From Mycobacterium sp. HUMS_12744610 (GTDB lineage Bacteria; Actinomycetota; Actinomycetes; Mycobacteriales; Mycobacteriaceae), in assembly GCF_041206865.1 (NCBI RefSeq), contig NZ_JBGEDP010000001.1, forward strand, positions 2,356,001 to 2,420,000: a stretch of DNA of 64,000 bases, read 5' to 3'. The notes beneath the pieces were generated by a model, which did not search any database, had not been told where the DNA came from, and saw only the letters and a list, made by a program, of their open reading frames with translations. Of the stretch, positions 20,542 through 29,183 are shown in pieces; the first letter of the stretch is position 1; each line of letters begins with the position of its first letter. The translations under genes were made by a program, and so were the position numbers.

Positions 20542-21552
20542 TCAAGGTCCGACGCGGTTCGCGGCGACGGAAGGCGGCTTGCCGGCGCAAACATCGAGGA
20601 TGCTGCGTGCCGCCGCCGTCTCGATCCGCAGGCGCACGTCGCGCACAGCCGAACCCAGGTGCGGGGTGAACAGGGTCCGGTCGTGGGCGAGCAGGCCGGG
20701 CGGGATGTCCCGCGGCCTGCCCGGATCCGACCAGTCCTCGAACGCGAAGACGTCGGCGGCATAGCCGCCCAGGTGGCCGGACGCCAACGCGTCGGCGACG
20801 GCGCTCTCGTCGACGACCGAACCGCGGCCCACGTTGACCAGCAGCGCCCCTGCCGGAAGCCGTTGCAGCGCAGCCGGTCCGATCAGGTGGCGGGTCTCGG
20901 CGGTCAGGGGTGCGGTGAGCACGACGGCGGTGCTGGACTTCAACAGCGTGTCCAGCGGCACCGCGCGGGCGCCCAGCTCCGCCTCGTCGGCGGCCGGCAG
21001 CGGGGCGGGGTCGGCGTAGAGCAGTTCCGCGTCGAACGCGCGCAGGCGGCGGGCCACCGCACGGCCCACCGCACCCATCCCGACGATCCCGACCCGACGA
21101 CCGGCCAGCCCGCCGCCGTAGAGTTCCGGCCGCCAGCCCCGGTGGCGGCCCGACCGGACGTGGCGGTCCCCGGCCGGCAGGTGGCGGTCGAGCGCGATCA
21201 GCAGCCCGACCGCCAGGTCGGCGGTGGGGACGGTGAGCAGGTCCTCGACGTAGCTGACCCAGATTCCCCGGGCGGTGCAGGCCGCGACGTCGATGTTGTC
21301 GAAGCCCTTGAGCGCGCCGGCCACGAGCCGCAGCCGGGGGCTGTGGCCCAGCAGCTCCTCGTCGACGTGGTCGGGCATGAACACCAGCAGCGCGTCGGCG
21401 TCGCGGCATCGGCTCAGCAGCTCACCCCGGGGCAGGCTCCCGGGTGTCTGGTTGGCGACCACCTCGCACGACCGGCCGAGCAGGTCGAGCACCTCGGAAT
21501 GCACGCGGTGGGTGATGACGACCCGAAACGGCCGCGGGTCAACCGGATTCAT
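20542..21552 (-). CDS. ptxD: NAD-dependent phosphite dehydrogenase PtxD
   Basis: A 336-residue D-2-hydroxyacid dehydrogenase fold, the same length as Pseudomonas stutzeri PtxD as I recall it, alignable from VITHRVH onward with a constant offset of six. Residues used by PtxD are all present: Met59, Lys82 (in GALKGFDN), Trp140 and Tyr145 (RGWRPELYG), Arg243, Glu272 and His298. The acidic residue after the second Rossmann strand (LLYADP) points to NAD rather than NADP. It would oxidise phosphite to phosphate, yielding NADH. It is last in a four-gene operon with four-base overlaps. A generic hydroxyacid dehydrogenase is the alternative but fits less well. Confidence 0.88.
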   Translation of the reverse strand: MNPVDPRPFRVVITHRVHSEVLDLLGRSCEVVANQTPGSLPRGELLSRCRDADALLVFMPDHVDEELLGHSPRLRLVAGALKGFDNIDVAACTARGIWVSYVEDLLTVPTADLAVGLLIALDRHLPAGDRHVRSGRHRGWRPELYGGGLAGRRVGIVGMGAVGRAVARRLRAFDAELLYADPAPLPAADEAELGARAVPLDTLLKSSTAVVLTAPLTAETRHLIGPAALQRLPAGALLVNVGRGSVVDESAVADALASGHLGGYAADVFAFEDWSDPGRPRDIPPGLLAHDRTLFTPHLGSAVRDVRLRIETAAARSILDVCAGKPPSVAANRVGP

Positions 21553-22346
21553 GCGAACCTGCGGCGCAGCCAGCCGCTGAGGCCGTCGACGACGGTGACG
21601 GTGGCCAAGATGACCAGCATGATCGCGGCCACCTGCCGGTACTCCAATATCCGCAGCGCGGCCATCAACTGGAAGCCGATGCCCCCCGCACCGACCAGAC
21701 CGAGCACCGTGGATGCCCGGAAGTTGTGCTCCCAGCGGTAGATCGACACGTCGGCCAGCCGGGGCAGCACCTGAGGCAGGACACCGTGCATGATCACCTG
21801 CGCCGGTCGCGCCCCCACCGCCCGCGCCGCCTCGATCGGCGCCGGGCTGACGTGCTCGATGGCTTCGGCGTAGAACTTGCCGACCATGCCCACCGAATGC
21901 ATCCCCAGCGCCAGCACCCCCGGCAACGCGCCGAACCCGACGGCGGCCACGAACACGATCCCCATGATGAGTTCGGGCACCGCGCGCAGGCCGTTGAGGA
22001 TCGTTCTGGCCAGGTGGTACACCACCGGATGCGGGGACGTGTTGCGTGCGGCCGCCAGCCCGAGCGGCAGCGACAAGGCGATCGCGATCGCGGTCCCGGC
22101 CACACTCATGGCCACGGTGTCGATCAGCGGCCGCACCCAGGTTGCGGCGCGGCCGAAGTCGGGGGGCCACATCTCCCCGAGCAGCGAGAACAGCGCCGGC
22201 AGCCCGTCGCTGAGTCGTCGGGCGTCCAGCAGCCCGACATAGGCGCAGCAGCCGAGCACGACCGCCCCGACCGCCCCGACCCACAGCAGCGTACGGAGGC
22301 GCCGGCGCTCCTCGAGGCGCGCGATCGCCGCGTACTCGGCCGTCAT
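21549..22346 (-). CDS. ptxC: ABC transporter permease, phosphite/phosphonate (PtxC/PhnE)
   Basis: A 265-residue inner-membrane permease with about six helices. The ABC-interaction loop is near EAARAVGARPAQVIMHGVLPQ, and the family signature region GLVGAGGIGFQL follows. The first helix (VGAVGAVVLGCCAYVGLL) precedes a periplasmic loop. It shares four bases with ptxB upstream and ptxD downstream. The transporter family carries phosphonate or phosphite; the linked ptxD favours phosphite. Confidence 0.87.
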   Translation of the reverse strand: MTAEYAAIARLEERRRLRTLLWVGAVGAVVLGCCAYVGLLDARRLSDGLPALFSLLGEMWPPDFGRAATWVRPLIDTVAMSVAGTAIAIALSLPLGLAAARNTSPHPVVYHLARTILNGLRAVPELIMGIVFVAAVGFGALPGVLALGMHSVGMVGKFYAEAIEHVSPAPIEAARAVGARPAQVIMHGVLPQVLPRLADVSIYRWEHNFRASTVLGLVGAGGIGFQLMAALRILEYRQVAAIMLVILATVTVVDGLSGWLRRRFA

Positions 22347-23224
22347 TTGCTCAACGAGGACAGGTCGAGCCCCAGCTGGGTGCTCAACTGGCGGACCACG
22401 TCGTAGTCCGCGTCGCCCACGGGCGCGAACGACGCCGCCTTGAACGGCTTGAGCACCGCCGGATCCTTAAGGCTCAGAAACGCTTCCACGACCGCGGACT
22501 TCAGTTTCGGGTCCAGGTCGCTGCGCATGGTCCAGGGGTAGTTCGGGTAGGGCTTGGACTCGGCGAGAACCCGCACCTTGGCCGGGTCGATCTTGCCCTG
22601 CTGGACCAGCGTGTCGAAGATCGGCTTGCTGATGCCGCCCCCGGCGGCGTTGCCGTTCTGCACCGCAAGGGCGACGGCGTCGTGGGCGCCCACGAACTGC
22701 TCCTGATAGTTCTGCCCTGCCTTCAGGCCCTGATCGGCCAGCATCGACTTGGGGATCAGGTGGCTGGAGGTGCTGGCGGGATCGCCGTACGCCATCGTCT
22801 TGCCCTTGAGGTCGGGGATCGCGGCGATGTGCTGGGCGACGTTTCCGATCACCAGGGCATGGTAGACCGGCGGCCCGCCGGGCTCCTCGACCAGCGCCGC
22901 GAACGGCTGGACGTCGGGATCTTTCGACCGCGCAAGCACATACGACAGGGGGCCGAAGTAGGCGAGCTCGAGCCGCCCGCGCCGCATCGCCTCGATCATC
23001 GACGAATAGTCCGTGGTGACAACCAATTCGACCTGCTTGCCGAGTTTGGACTGCAGATAGTTCTTCAGCGGCTGGTTGTTCTGGATCACCGTGGCCGCGT
23101 TCTCGTCCGGCAGCAGGGCGACCCGCAGCGTTCCCGGGTTCGACGCCGCCTGGTCGTGCGAGCTCCCACAGGCGCCGACGACGAACGCCAGCAGGGCGAT
23201 TACCAAAATACGGACGGCCTTCAT
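22343..23224 (-). CDS. ptxB: Phosphite/phosphonate-binding lipoprotein (PtxB/PhnD)
   Basis: A 293-residue solute-binding protein of the PhnD family. The signal peptide ends in the lipobox VVGAC (Cys19), so the protein is anchored outside the membrane. LRVALLPDENAA, TDYSSMIEAMRRGRLELAYFGPLSY and YGDPASTSSHLIPKSML are the ligand-pocket segments shared by PhnD, PtxB and HtxB. The ATG at 23224 overlaps the ptxA stop; AAAGGA lies upstream. Confidence 0.88.
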   Translation of the reverse strand: MKAVRILVIALLAFVVGACGSSHDQAASNPGTLRVALLPDENAATVIQNNQPLKNYLQSKLGKQVELVVTTDYSSMIEAMRRGRLELAYFGPLSYVLARSKDPDVQPFAALVEEPGGPPVYHALVIGNVAQHIAAIPDLKGKTMAYGDPASTSSHLIPKSMLADQGLKAGQNYQEQFVGAHDAVALAVQNGNAAGGGISKPIFDTLVQQGKIDPAKVRVLAESKPYPNYPWTMRSDLDPKLKSAVVEAFLSLKDPAVLKPFKAASFAPVGDADYDVVRQLSTQLGLDLSSLSK

Positions 23225-23991
23225 GAGCATTCCTTTGTCGTCGGGACGATCTGGTGGTTCTGACTGGGGGAGCGATAGATCCGGGCGATCTGCGCCGCGT
23301 CGATGCGGCCGGGCGCGTCGTCGACCACCACCCGGCCCTCGGACAGCCCGACGATGCGGTCGGCGAAGTGCCGCGCCAGGTCGACCTGGTGCAGGCTGAC
23401 CACGGCGGTGATGCCGTCCTGGCGGCATATCTCCCGCAGCAGGCTCAGCACGCCGACCGCGGTTTCGGGATCCAGGCTGGCCACCGGCTCGTCGGCCAGG
23501 ACGATGTCGGGCTGCTGGGTCAGCGCCCGGGCGATCCCGACCCGCTGCTGCTCGCCGCCGCTGAGCCGGTCCGCGCGCACCGTCGCCTTGCCCAGCAAAC
23601 CGACCCGGTCGAGCGCACCCAGGGCGCGGTAGGTGTGCGCGCGGTCGGTCCGCCACAGCCCGTGCAGCAGGCCGGTCGACGCCACCGAGCCGAGCAGCGC
23701 GTTGCGCAATGCGGTGTGCCGGCCGATCAGCTGATGCTGCTGGAAGATCATGCCGGTGCGCCGCCGGTGCGCGCGGATCCTGGCGCGGTTGTTCAGTTTT
23801 CCCACCCCGGCCACCTCGATGTGCCCGCTGGTCGGCGTCACGAGATGGTTCATGCACCGCAGCAGGGTCGATTTGCCCGCCCCCGACGGGCCCAGCAGGA
23901 CGGTGAAGGTACCCGCGTCGAACCGGGTGGTCAGCGGGTGCAGCGCGACGGTGGTCTCGTACCGCACGCCCACGTCGAACAGCTCGATCAC
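23221..23991 (-). CDS. ptxA: ABC transporter ATPase, phosphite/phosphonate (PtxA/PhnC)
   Basis: A 256-residue ATPase with Walker A GPSGAGKST, Q-loop IFQQHQL, signature LSGGEQQRV, Walker B IVLADEP and H-loop VSLHQVD. I start at the GTG at 23991 (IELFDVGVRYE matches PhnC N-termini and GGGG lies upstream). An earlier in-frame ATG at 24036 would place the PHO-box-like repeat inside the gene. It is first in the ptxABCD-like operon. Confidence 0.87.
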   Translation of the reverse strand: MIELFDVGVRYETTVALHPLTTRFDAGTFTVLLGPSGAGKSTLLRCMNHLVTPTSGHIEVAGVGKLNNRARIRAHRRRTGMIFQQHQLIGRHTALRNALLGSVASTGLLHGLWRTDRAHTYRALGALDRVGLLGKATVRADRLSGGEQQRVGIARALTQQPDIVLADEPVASLDPETAVGVLSLLREICRQDGITAVVSLHQVDLARHFADRIVGLSEGRVVVDDAPGRIDAAQIARIYRSPSQNHQIVPTTKECS

Positions 23992-24033
23992 AGTTCCCCA
24001 ACTTGCATGGCAATCCGGAAAATAGGCGTCGAT

Positions 24034-24062
24034 CATGAACCGCCGGCAACCGCCCGGTGAAC
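24034..24062 (-). promoter_or_regulatory. PHO-box-like direct repeat upstream of the ptx operon
   Basis: On the minus strand GTTCACC (24062-24056) and GTTCATG (24040-24034) are spaced 22 bases apart, two turns of 11. A degenerate middle unit (GGTTGCCGGCG) lies between. Actinobacterial PHO boxes, bound by PhoP/RegX3-type regulators, are built from 11-base direct repeats beginning GTTCA. This would put the operon under phosphate-starvation control; no experimental support is available here. Confidence 0.45.
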
Positions 24063-24128
24063 ACGAGACATTCGCCGAGTCGGGAAGCGGCTCAGCCGGC
24101 GCCTGGACCCCCGTCGTAGGCTCCCATC

Positions 24129-25142
24129 ATGCACGTCGACGCGATGACGACGCCCCAGCCCCTGCACCGCGCCGGTGACCTCGCCCGTCGCACCCAGTCG
24201 GCCGGCTTTTCCGGCCTGCTGTTCACCGAGACGGGGCGCACGGCCTACCTCAACGCCGCGGTGGCATCGCAGGCCGCTCCCGGCCTCGAGCTGTGCACCG
24301 GGGTGGCGGTCGCCTTCCCGCGCAGCCCGTTCGTCACGGCGGCCGCGGCGTGGGAGTTGCAGGAGGCCACCGGCGGCAACTTCCGGCTCGGCCTGGGCAC
24401 GCAGGTGCGCACGCACGTGGTGCGCCGGTACGGGATGCCCTTCGAGCGGCCCGGCCCACGGCTGCGCGACTACGTGCTGGCCGTGAAGGCGTGCTTCTCG
24501 GCGTTTCGCACCGGGAACCTGGATCACCACGGCGAGTTCTACGACCTCGACTTCATCACCCCGCAGTGGAGTCCCGGGCCCATCGAGGCGCCCGATCCCA
24601 AGGTCGACATCGCGGCGGTGAACCCGTGGATGCTGCGGATGGCGGGCGAGGTGGCCGACGGGGTGCACATCCACCCGATCGGCGAACCCGGCTACATCAC
24701 CGGCCACGCGCTGCCGAACATCGCCGACGGCGCGGCGAAAGCGGGGCGCGCGGCCTCGGACGTCGCGGTGATCGTGCCGGTGCTGACGATCGTCGGGGAC
24801 AGCGACGAAGAGCGCGACCGGGAGCGAGAAGTGGTGCGCGCCAGCATGAGTTTCTACGGCAGCACCCCCAACTACGCGTTCATCTGGGACGAGGCCGGGT
24901 TCGAGGGCACGACCGCCCGGATCCGGGAGAAGCAGAAGGCCGGCGACTTCGCCGGGATGGCGGCCCAGATCAGCGACGACCACATCGCCGCCTTCGCCAC
25001 GGAGTCGACCTGGGACGGGCTGGCCGATGCGCTGACCGACAAGTACGCCGGCATCGCCACGCGCCTGGTGCTCTACAACGCCCTGGGCGACGCGGACCGG
25101 GTGGAGCGCTACGGCGAGGTGGCCCGCCGCGTGCGGGGCTGA
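24129..25142 (+). CDS. F420-dependent LLM-class oxidoreductase (TIGR03617 type)
   Basis: A 337-residue luciferase-like monooxygenase fold (TIM barrel) with GFSGLLFTETGR, LCTGVAVAFPRSP, LGLGTQVRTHVVRRYGM and ADGVHIHPIGEPGYI. The mycobacterial branch uses coenzyme F420 in place of FMN. Substrate unknown. It diverges from the ptx operon and its 3' end overlaps the convergent transporter by 34 bases. Confidence 0.85.
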   Translation: MHVDAMTTPQPLHRAGDLARRTQSAGFSGLLFTETGRTAYLNAAVASQAAPGLELCTGVAVAFPRSPFVTAAAAWELQEATGGNFRLGLGTQVRTHVVRRYGMPFERPGPRLRDYVLAVKACFSAFRTGNLDHHGEFYDLDFITPQWSPGPIEAPDPKVDIAAVNPWMLRMAGEVADGVHIHPIGEPGYITGHALPNIADGAAKAGRAASDVAVIVPVLTIVGDSDEERDREREVVRASMSFYGSTPNYAFIWDEAGFEGTTARIREKQKAGDFAGMAAQISDDHIAAFATESTWDGLADALTDKYAGIATRLVLYNALGDADRVERYGEVARRVRG

Positions 25143-26005
25143 TGCCTTTCGGTGGGTGTCGCGGCCTGGCTGCGGGCCAGCGCCACCGTCGCGGCGGCCA
25201 TCACCGCGACCGACACGCCCAGCGCCACCAGGCCGAGGGTCTCGGTGGTCAGCGTCTCGCCCAGCACGGTGACGCCGAGCGCCGAGCCCACGAGCGGCTC
25301 GGCGACGGTCACCGCGGGTAGCGACGCGGTCAGCGGCCCGGCGCGGAACGCCGATTGCTCCCAGGCGGTCGCGGCGACCGCCAGCACCGCCCACACGTAG
25401 ACCTCCGGTGCGCGCAGCAACGCCGGGATGCCGTGGCCGAGCTGGCCGACGACGCCCTTCATCAACACCGAGAACAGGCCCCACAGCGAACCCGACAACA
25501 GGCCCAGCAGGAGTGCGGCCACCGAGCCGGGGAACATGCGCGCGCCGAGCACGCAGAGGATCAGCGCCGGCCCCATGATCGCCACCACGATGCTCCACGT
25601 GTGCAGGGACCCGCGCGGGGTCCCGGCCTGCGGGTCGCCGACCGTGACCACCACCGTCACCGCGGCGGCCAGCAGCACAGCCCAAAACCCTTGCCGGCGT
25701 GTGATTCTGCGGTGGTTGGCGCGGGCGCTGATGACCAACGCGAACAGCAGCGAGGTCACCAGCAGCGCCTGCACCAGCACGACCGAGCCGAAGCCGAGCG
25801 CTGCGGCCTGCAGCCCGAAGCCGGCGCCGGCCACCAGGCTGCCCACCCACCATTGCCGGTCGCGCAGCAGCCGACGGAACAGGGCGACGGTGCCGACGGG
25901 CTGCTGGGTGACCTGTTGGGCGGAGCGCTGCTGCACGACGTCCCCGATGCCCATCATCAGCGCGGCCGCCACCGCCAGCGCCGCCGCGATGTCGGTCTTC
26001 CCCAT
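25109..26005 (-). CDS. DMT-superfamily (EamA-like) membrane transporter
   Basis: A 298-residue protein with about nine or ten hydrophobic helices and internal duplication (AAALMMGIGDVVQQR in the first half, LSGSLWGLFSVLMKGVV in the second). The C-terminal signature VAEPLVGSALGVTVLGETL is that of drug/metabolite transporters. Substrate unknown. Confidence 0.8.
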   Translation of the reverse strand: MGKTDIAAALAVAAALMMGIGDVVQQRSAQQVTQQPVGTVALFRRLLRDRQWWVGSLVAGAGFGLQAAALGFGSVVLVQALLVTSLLFALVISARANHRRITRRQGFWAVLLAAAVTVVVTVGDPQAGTPRGSLHTWSIVVAIMGPALILCVLGARMFPGSVAALLLGLLSGSLWGLFSVLMKGVVGQLGHGIPALLRAPEVYVWAVLAVAATAWEQSAFRAGPLTASLPAVTVAEPLVGSALGVTVLGETLTTETLGLVALGVSVAVMAAATVALARSQAATPTERHQPRTRRATSP

Positions 26006-26102
26006 CAGTGCCTCCTCGTGCGGCGAGCGTGCGCAGATTGCCGTCCGCAGCGGCGTGTCGTCGTACGTACACGCACGCTCGCGGGGAAGGGGCGGCAGCG
26101 GG

Positions 26103-26492
26103 TCAGCTGGTGCGCCTGATTTTCAGGGCGATGGCGACCATCGGAATCTGCAGCGGCAGCCGGGCCAGGGCGACGGCGCGCATCGGCCAGGGCTTGTCCC
26201 ACCACAGCCGGACCATGTTGACGTTGGCGGGGAAGACGCCGACGAACAGCGCGGCGGCCGCCAGCGCCGCCGATCGCCGGGTGCGCCGCGGGACCAGCAG
26301 CGCCCCGACCGCGATCTCGGCGACCCCCGACGCGTAGGTGTAGAGGCGGGCGCTGCCGGGCAGTTCGGCGGGCACGATGGTGTCGAAGGGCTTGGGCGCC
26401 ACGAAGTGCAGGGTGCCCACGCCGAGCAGCATCGCCGCGACCCGGTAGGCGGCTGTTCTGCTGGCGTCACGTCGAGCTACGGCTGAGGTCAT
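26103..26492 (-). CDS. DoxX-family membrane protein
   Basis: A 129-residue, four-helix protein. The pattern GTLHFVAPKPFDTIVP, YASGVAEIAVGALLV and PANVNMVRLWWDKPW is that of short mycobacterial DoxX-like proteins. These sit in the plasma membrane and are linked loosely to thiol or quinone redox chemistry; no specific role can be given. Confidence 0.75.
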   Translation of the reverse strand: MTSAVARRDASRTAAYRVAAMLLGVGTLHFVAPKPFDTIVPAELPGSARLYTYASGVAEIAVGALLVPRRTRRSAALAAAALFVGVFPANVNMVRLWWDKPWPMRAVALARLPLQIPMVAIALKIRRTS

Positions 26493-26519
26493 GCGTCGAT
26501 TGTGTCGTGTCCGCCCGGC

Positions 26520-27105
26520 TTACGCGCGGTCGGCGTCGGTGAAGCGGATGATCCCGCGGATGATGCGGCCCTCGAGCATGTCGCGGTAGCCGTCGTTGAT
26601 CTGCTCGAGCGTGTACTCCCGGGTCACCATGTCGTCGAGGTTGAGCAGCCCCAGCTTGTACAGCTCGAGGATCGCGGGGATGTCATGCTGCGGGTTGCCG
26701 CCGCCGAACATGCTGCCCTGCAGGCTCTTCTGCAGCAGCGTCAGCCCCGCCAGGTTGAGCGTGACCTCGTTGGCCAGCACGTTGCCCATCGCCGTGAGGA
26801 CGCAGGTGCCGCCCTTGGCGGTCAGCCCCATCCACGCCTCCACGTCGTCACCGTCGCAGTGCCCGACGGTGACGATCACCTCGCGGCACATCGCGCCCCA
26901 CGTGGTCTCGGCGATCGCGGCCGCCTTGCCCGATCTCGGTGACGATGCCGGCACCCTCGTGCCCGCCCAGCACGGGATAGCTCGGGATGGGGAAGTCGCC
27001 GGTCAGCAGATGGTGATCGGAGTGGCACAGACCGGCCGTCTCCAACTGGACCGTCACCTCGCCGCGGCGTGGCCTCCGTCGCGTCACCGAGCCCTCGCCG
27101 GTCAA
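26520..27105 (-). pseudogene. Zn-dependent (NDMA/AdhD-type) alcohol dehydrogenase, internally deleted
   Basis: The right part (27105 leftward) encodes the zinc-binding N-domain (ETAGLCHSDHHLLTGDFP, VLGGHEGAGIV). The left part, in another frame and ending at 26520, encodes the C-terminal NAD domain (GGTCVLTAMG, LLQKSLQGSMFGG, EQINDGYRDMLEGRIIRG). Intact enzymes have about 370 residues; under 200 codons are left, so roughly the middle half, including the Rossmann GGxG motif, is deleted. The first strand of the N-domain is also missing. Confidence 0.85.
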
Positions 27106-27115
27106 CTTAGCCCAT

Positions 27116-27144
27116 TACTATTGTCTATACAGTATTTGATACGA
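27116..27144 (+). promoter_or_regulatory. AT-rich promoter/operator candidate before the thiolase
   Basis: A distinctly AT-rich stretch between the broken adh gene and the thiolase. It contains an imperfect palindrome (TACT..T...A..AGTA arms at 27116-27134) and a TACGAT-like -10 element near 27140. It could bind a TetR-type repressor, common for thiolase genes, but it does not match the KstR or KstR2 motifs I know. Confidence 0.35.
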
Positions 27145-27185
27145 TTCGCCGCGTCCGACCGTCAGACAGCTCGAGGGGCAGAACC

Positions 27186-28361
27186 ATGGCTACACCCGTA
27201 ATCGTCGGAGCCGTCCGGACGGCGATCGGCCGCTCCTTCAAGGGCGCACTGGTCAACACACCGCCCGAGGCGCTGATCACCACCGTACTGCCCGAGGTGA
27301 TCCGCCGGTCGGGCGTCGACCCGTCCGTCATCGACGACATCATCTTCGCCGAATCGCATTACGGCGGTGGTGATTTGGCGCGGTATGCGGCCACCGCGAC
27401 CGGCCTGGAGGACATTCCCGGCCAGTCGGTGAACCGGCACTGCGCGGGCAGCCTCACCGCGATCGGCAACGCCGCCGCGCAGATCGGCTCCGGGATGGAG
27501 CGGGTGCTCATCGCCGGCGGCGTGCAATCGCTGTCGATGACGCCGCTGACCAACTGGCGGATCCCGGGCCCGGAGTTGAAGTTCGAGGAGCAGTGGATGC
27601 CGCCGACCCATGTCGAGACCCCCGACGCGCCCGCCAAGGACATGTCGATCACGGTGGGCTGGAACACCGCGCAGAAGGTCGGCATCACCCGCGAGGAGAT
27701 GGACGCGTGGGCGGCCCGCTCCCATCAGCGCGCGATCGCGGCGATGGACGCGGGCAAGTTCGCCGACGAGATCATCCCGCTGAAGATCACCCAGGCCGAC
27801 GGTTCGGTCACCGAGTTCTGCGTCGACGAGCACCCCCGGCGCGACACCACCGTCGAGAAGCTCGCCGGGCTCAAGGTGCTGCACCCCGAGATCGAGGGCT
27901 TCTCGATCACCGCGGGCAACAGCAGCGGCACCAACGACGCCGCCGCGGCAGTCGCGCTCGTCGACCGCGAGTACGCCGACGCCGAAAACCTCGACGTGAT
28001 GGGCACGGTCAGGGCGTGGGCCGCCGCGGGCGTGCCGCCCCGCGACACGGGCCTGGGCGCGGTCAAGGTCATCGGGAAGGTGCTGCAGCGGGCCGGATTG
28101 TCGGTCGGCGACGTGGCGCTGTGGGAGATCAACGAGGCGTTCGCCTCCGTGCCGATCGCGGCCTGCCGCGAGTACGGCCTCGACGAGGAGAAGGTGAACT
28201 TCTCCGGCAGCGGCTGCAGCCTCGGCCATCCCATCGCCGCCTCGGGTGCCCGCATGGTCACCACGCTGATCTACGAGCTGATCCGCCGCGGCGGCGGCAT
28301 CGGCGTCGCGGCGATGTGCGCCGGCGGCGGGCAGGGCGGCGCCGTCGTCGTCGAGGTCTAG
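27186..28361 (+). CDS. Acetyl-CoA acetyltransferase / 3-ketoacyl-CoA thiolase (FadA-like)
   Basis: A 391-residue thiolase with acylated Cys86 (NRHCAGSL), active-site His in GCSLGHPIAASGARM and the second Cys in MCAGGGQGGA near the C-terminus. GAVRTAIGRSFKG at the N-terminus and WEINEAFA are also standard. It cleaves 3-ketoacyl-CoA with CoA, or condenses acetyl-CoA. It resembles the FadA5/FadA6 group used on sterol side chains and rings, but no sterol genes are adjacent, so I give no symbol. Confidence 0.9.
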   Translation: MATPVIVGAVRTAIGRSFKGALVNTPPEALITTVLPEVIRRSGVDPSVIDDIIFAESHYGGGDLARYAATATGLEDIPGQSVNRHCAGSLTAIGNAAAQIGSGMERVLIAGGVQSLSMTPLTNWRIPGPELKFEEQWMPPTHVETPDAPAKDMSITVGWNTAQKVGITREEMDAWAARSHQRAIAAMDAGKFADEIIPLKITQADGSVTEFCVDEHPRRDTTVEKLAGLKVLHPEIEGFSITAGNSSGTNDAAAAVALVDREYADAENLDVMGTVRAWAAAGVPPRDTGLGAVKVIGKVLQRAGLSVGDVALWEINEAFASVPIAACREYGLDEEKVNFSGSGCSLGHPIAASGARMVTTLIYELIRRGGGIGVAAMCAGGGQGGAVVVEV

Positions 28362-28449
28362 CGGCGATCCCGAGCGCGGCCCCGGAATATACGAGCCGGG
28401 CGAAGCGGGTCGCCGCCATCGGGCCAGCGGCGATCGCGAGCGGCAACCC

Positions 28450-29064
28450 TCAGTTGCAGAAGGTGTAACCGATGAACTCGGCTCCCTGCAGATCGGCGCC
28501 CGAGTAGTTGACGTAGTGCACCGCCGGCGCACCGTCGTACCGCGCGTTCATCTTCTGGGCGGCCGCCGGGGGAACGTCGGCGGGAAACGCCAGGATCATG
28601 TCCGCGAATATCTGCAGGCCGGCCTGGCAGATGGCGTCGGGGCGCGGCGGCCGCGGATTCCACGCATGCACGACCACCGGGTCTTTGAGCTGGTAACCGG
28701 TCGCACAGTTGGGGTCGCAGATCTTGAACACGGCGGTGCCTTTGCCGTCGGCGCCCTGCGGTCCCCACGACGTCCACGACATGCCTTGCAGCGCAACGGC
28801 TACGCTGGCACAGCCCACGATGTTGAGCGTTTTGGGCCGCTCGAGCGGGGGTACCGACGGGTTGTAGCAGCCCGGAATGGCGTACGTGGCCGGCGGCGCC
28901 TGGGTCGCGGGCTGCGGCGGTGTGCGGTGACCGCGGGTCAGCGTCACGACGACGAAGGCGGACACGCCGATGAGCACCGCGGCCAGCGCGGCACCGATCA
29001 CGATCAGCCGCGTGCGGGTGATGCGTCGCCACCCGCTCGCCGCGGGGACATTGTCGGTCTTCAA
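28450..29064 (-). CDS. Membrane-anchored hypothetical protein
   Basis: I choose a TTG at 29064 with CGGGGGAG eight bases upstream; a longer frame to a GTG at 29181 would run almost up to the divergent cysQ start. About 204 residues: a short cytoplasmic part, one helix (LIVIGAALAAVLIGVSAFVVV), a Pro-rich linker, and an extracytoplasmic domain with six Cys (PGCYNPS, VGCAS, CDPNCATGY, ICQAG, FCN) that probably form disulfides. Septum-formation-like or DUF4333-like folds are possible; I do not recognise the family. Confidence 0.6.
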   Translation of the reverse strand: MKTDNVPAASGWRRITRTRLIVIGAALAAVLIGVSAFVVVTLTRGHRTPPQPATQAPPATYAIPGCYNPSVPPLERPKTLNIVGCASVAVALQGMSWTSWGPQGADGKGTAVFKICDPNCATGYQLKDPVVVHAWNPRPPRPDAICQAGLQIFADMILAFPADVPPAAAQKMNARYDGAPAVHYVNYSGADLQGAEFIGYTFCN

Positions 29065-29183
29065 CAGATTCGCTCCCCCGAGAGAAATGTCACGCGGGGA
29101 GATTACTGCGCCGCGGGCGCCCCAGGGTAGGTTTGACCAACCTGACCGGCGTATCGAGGTGTGATGGTCCGTGGAGTTCACCG

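Noticed and set aside
20542..23991. Interpretation as a phosphonate (phn, C-P lyase) uptake operon
   Set aside because: No phnG-M or phosphonatase genes are present, and the linked dehydrogenase carries the PtxD residues, so phosphite is the better reading.
27116..27144. A KstR or KstR2 operator before the thiolase
   Set aside because: The AT-rich palindrome does not match TAGAAC-type KstR or the KstR2 motif; it is kept only as a generic operator candidate.
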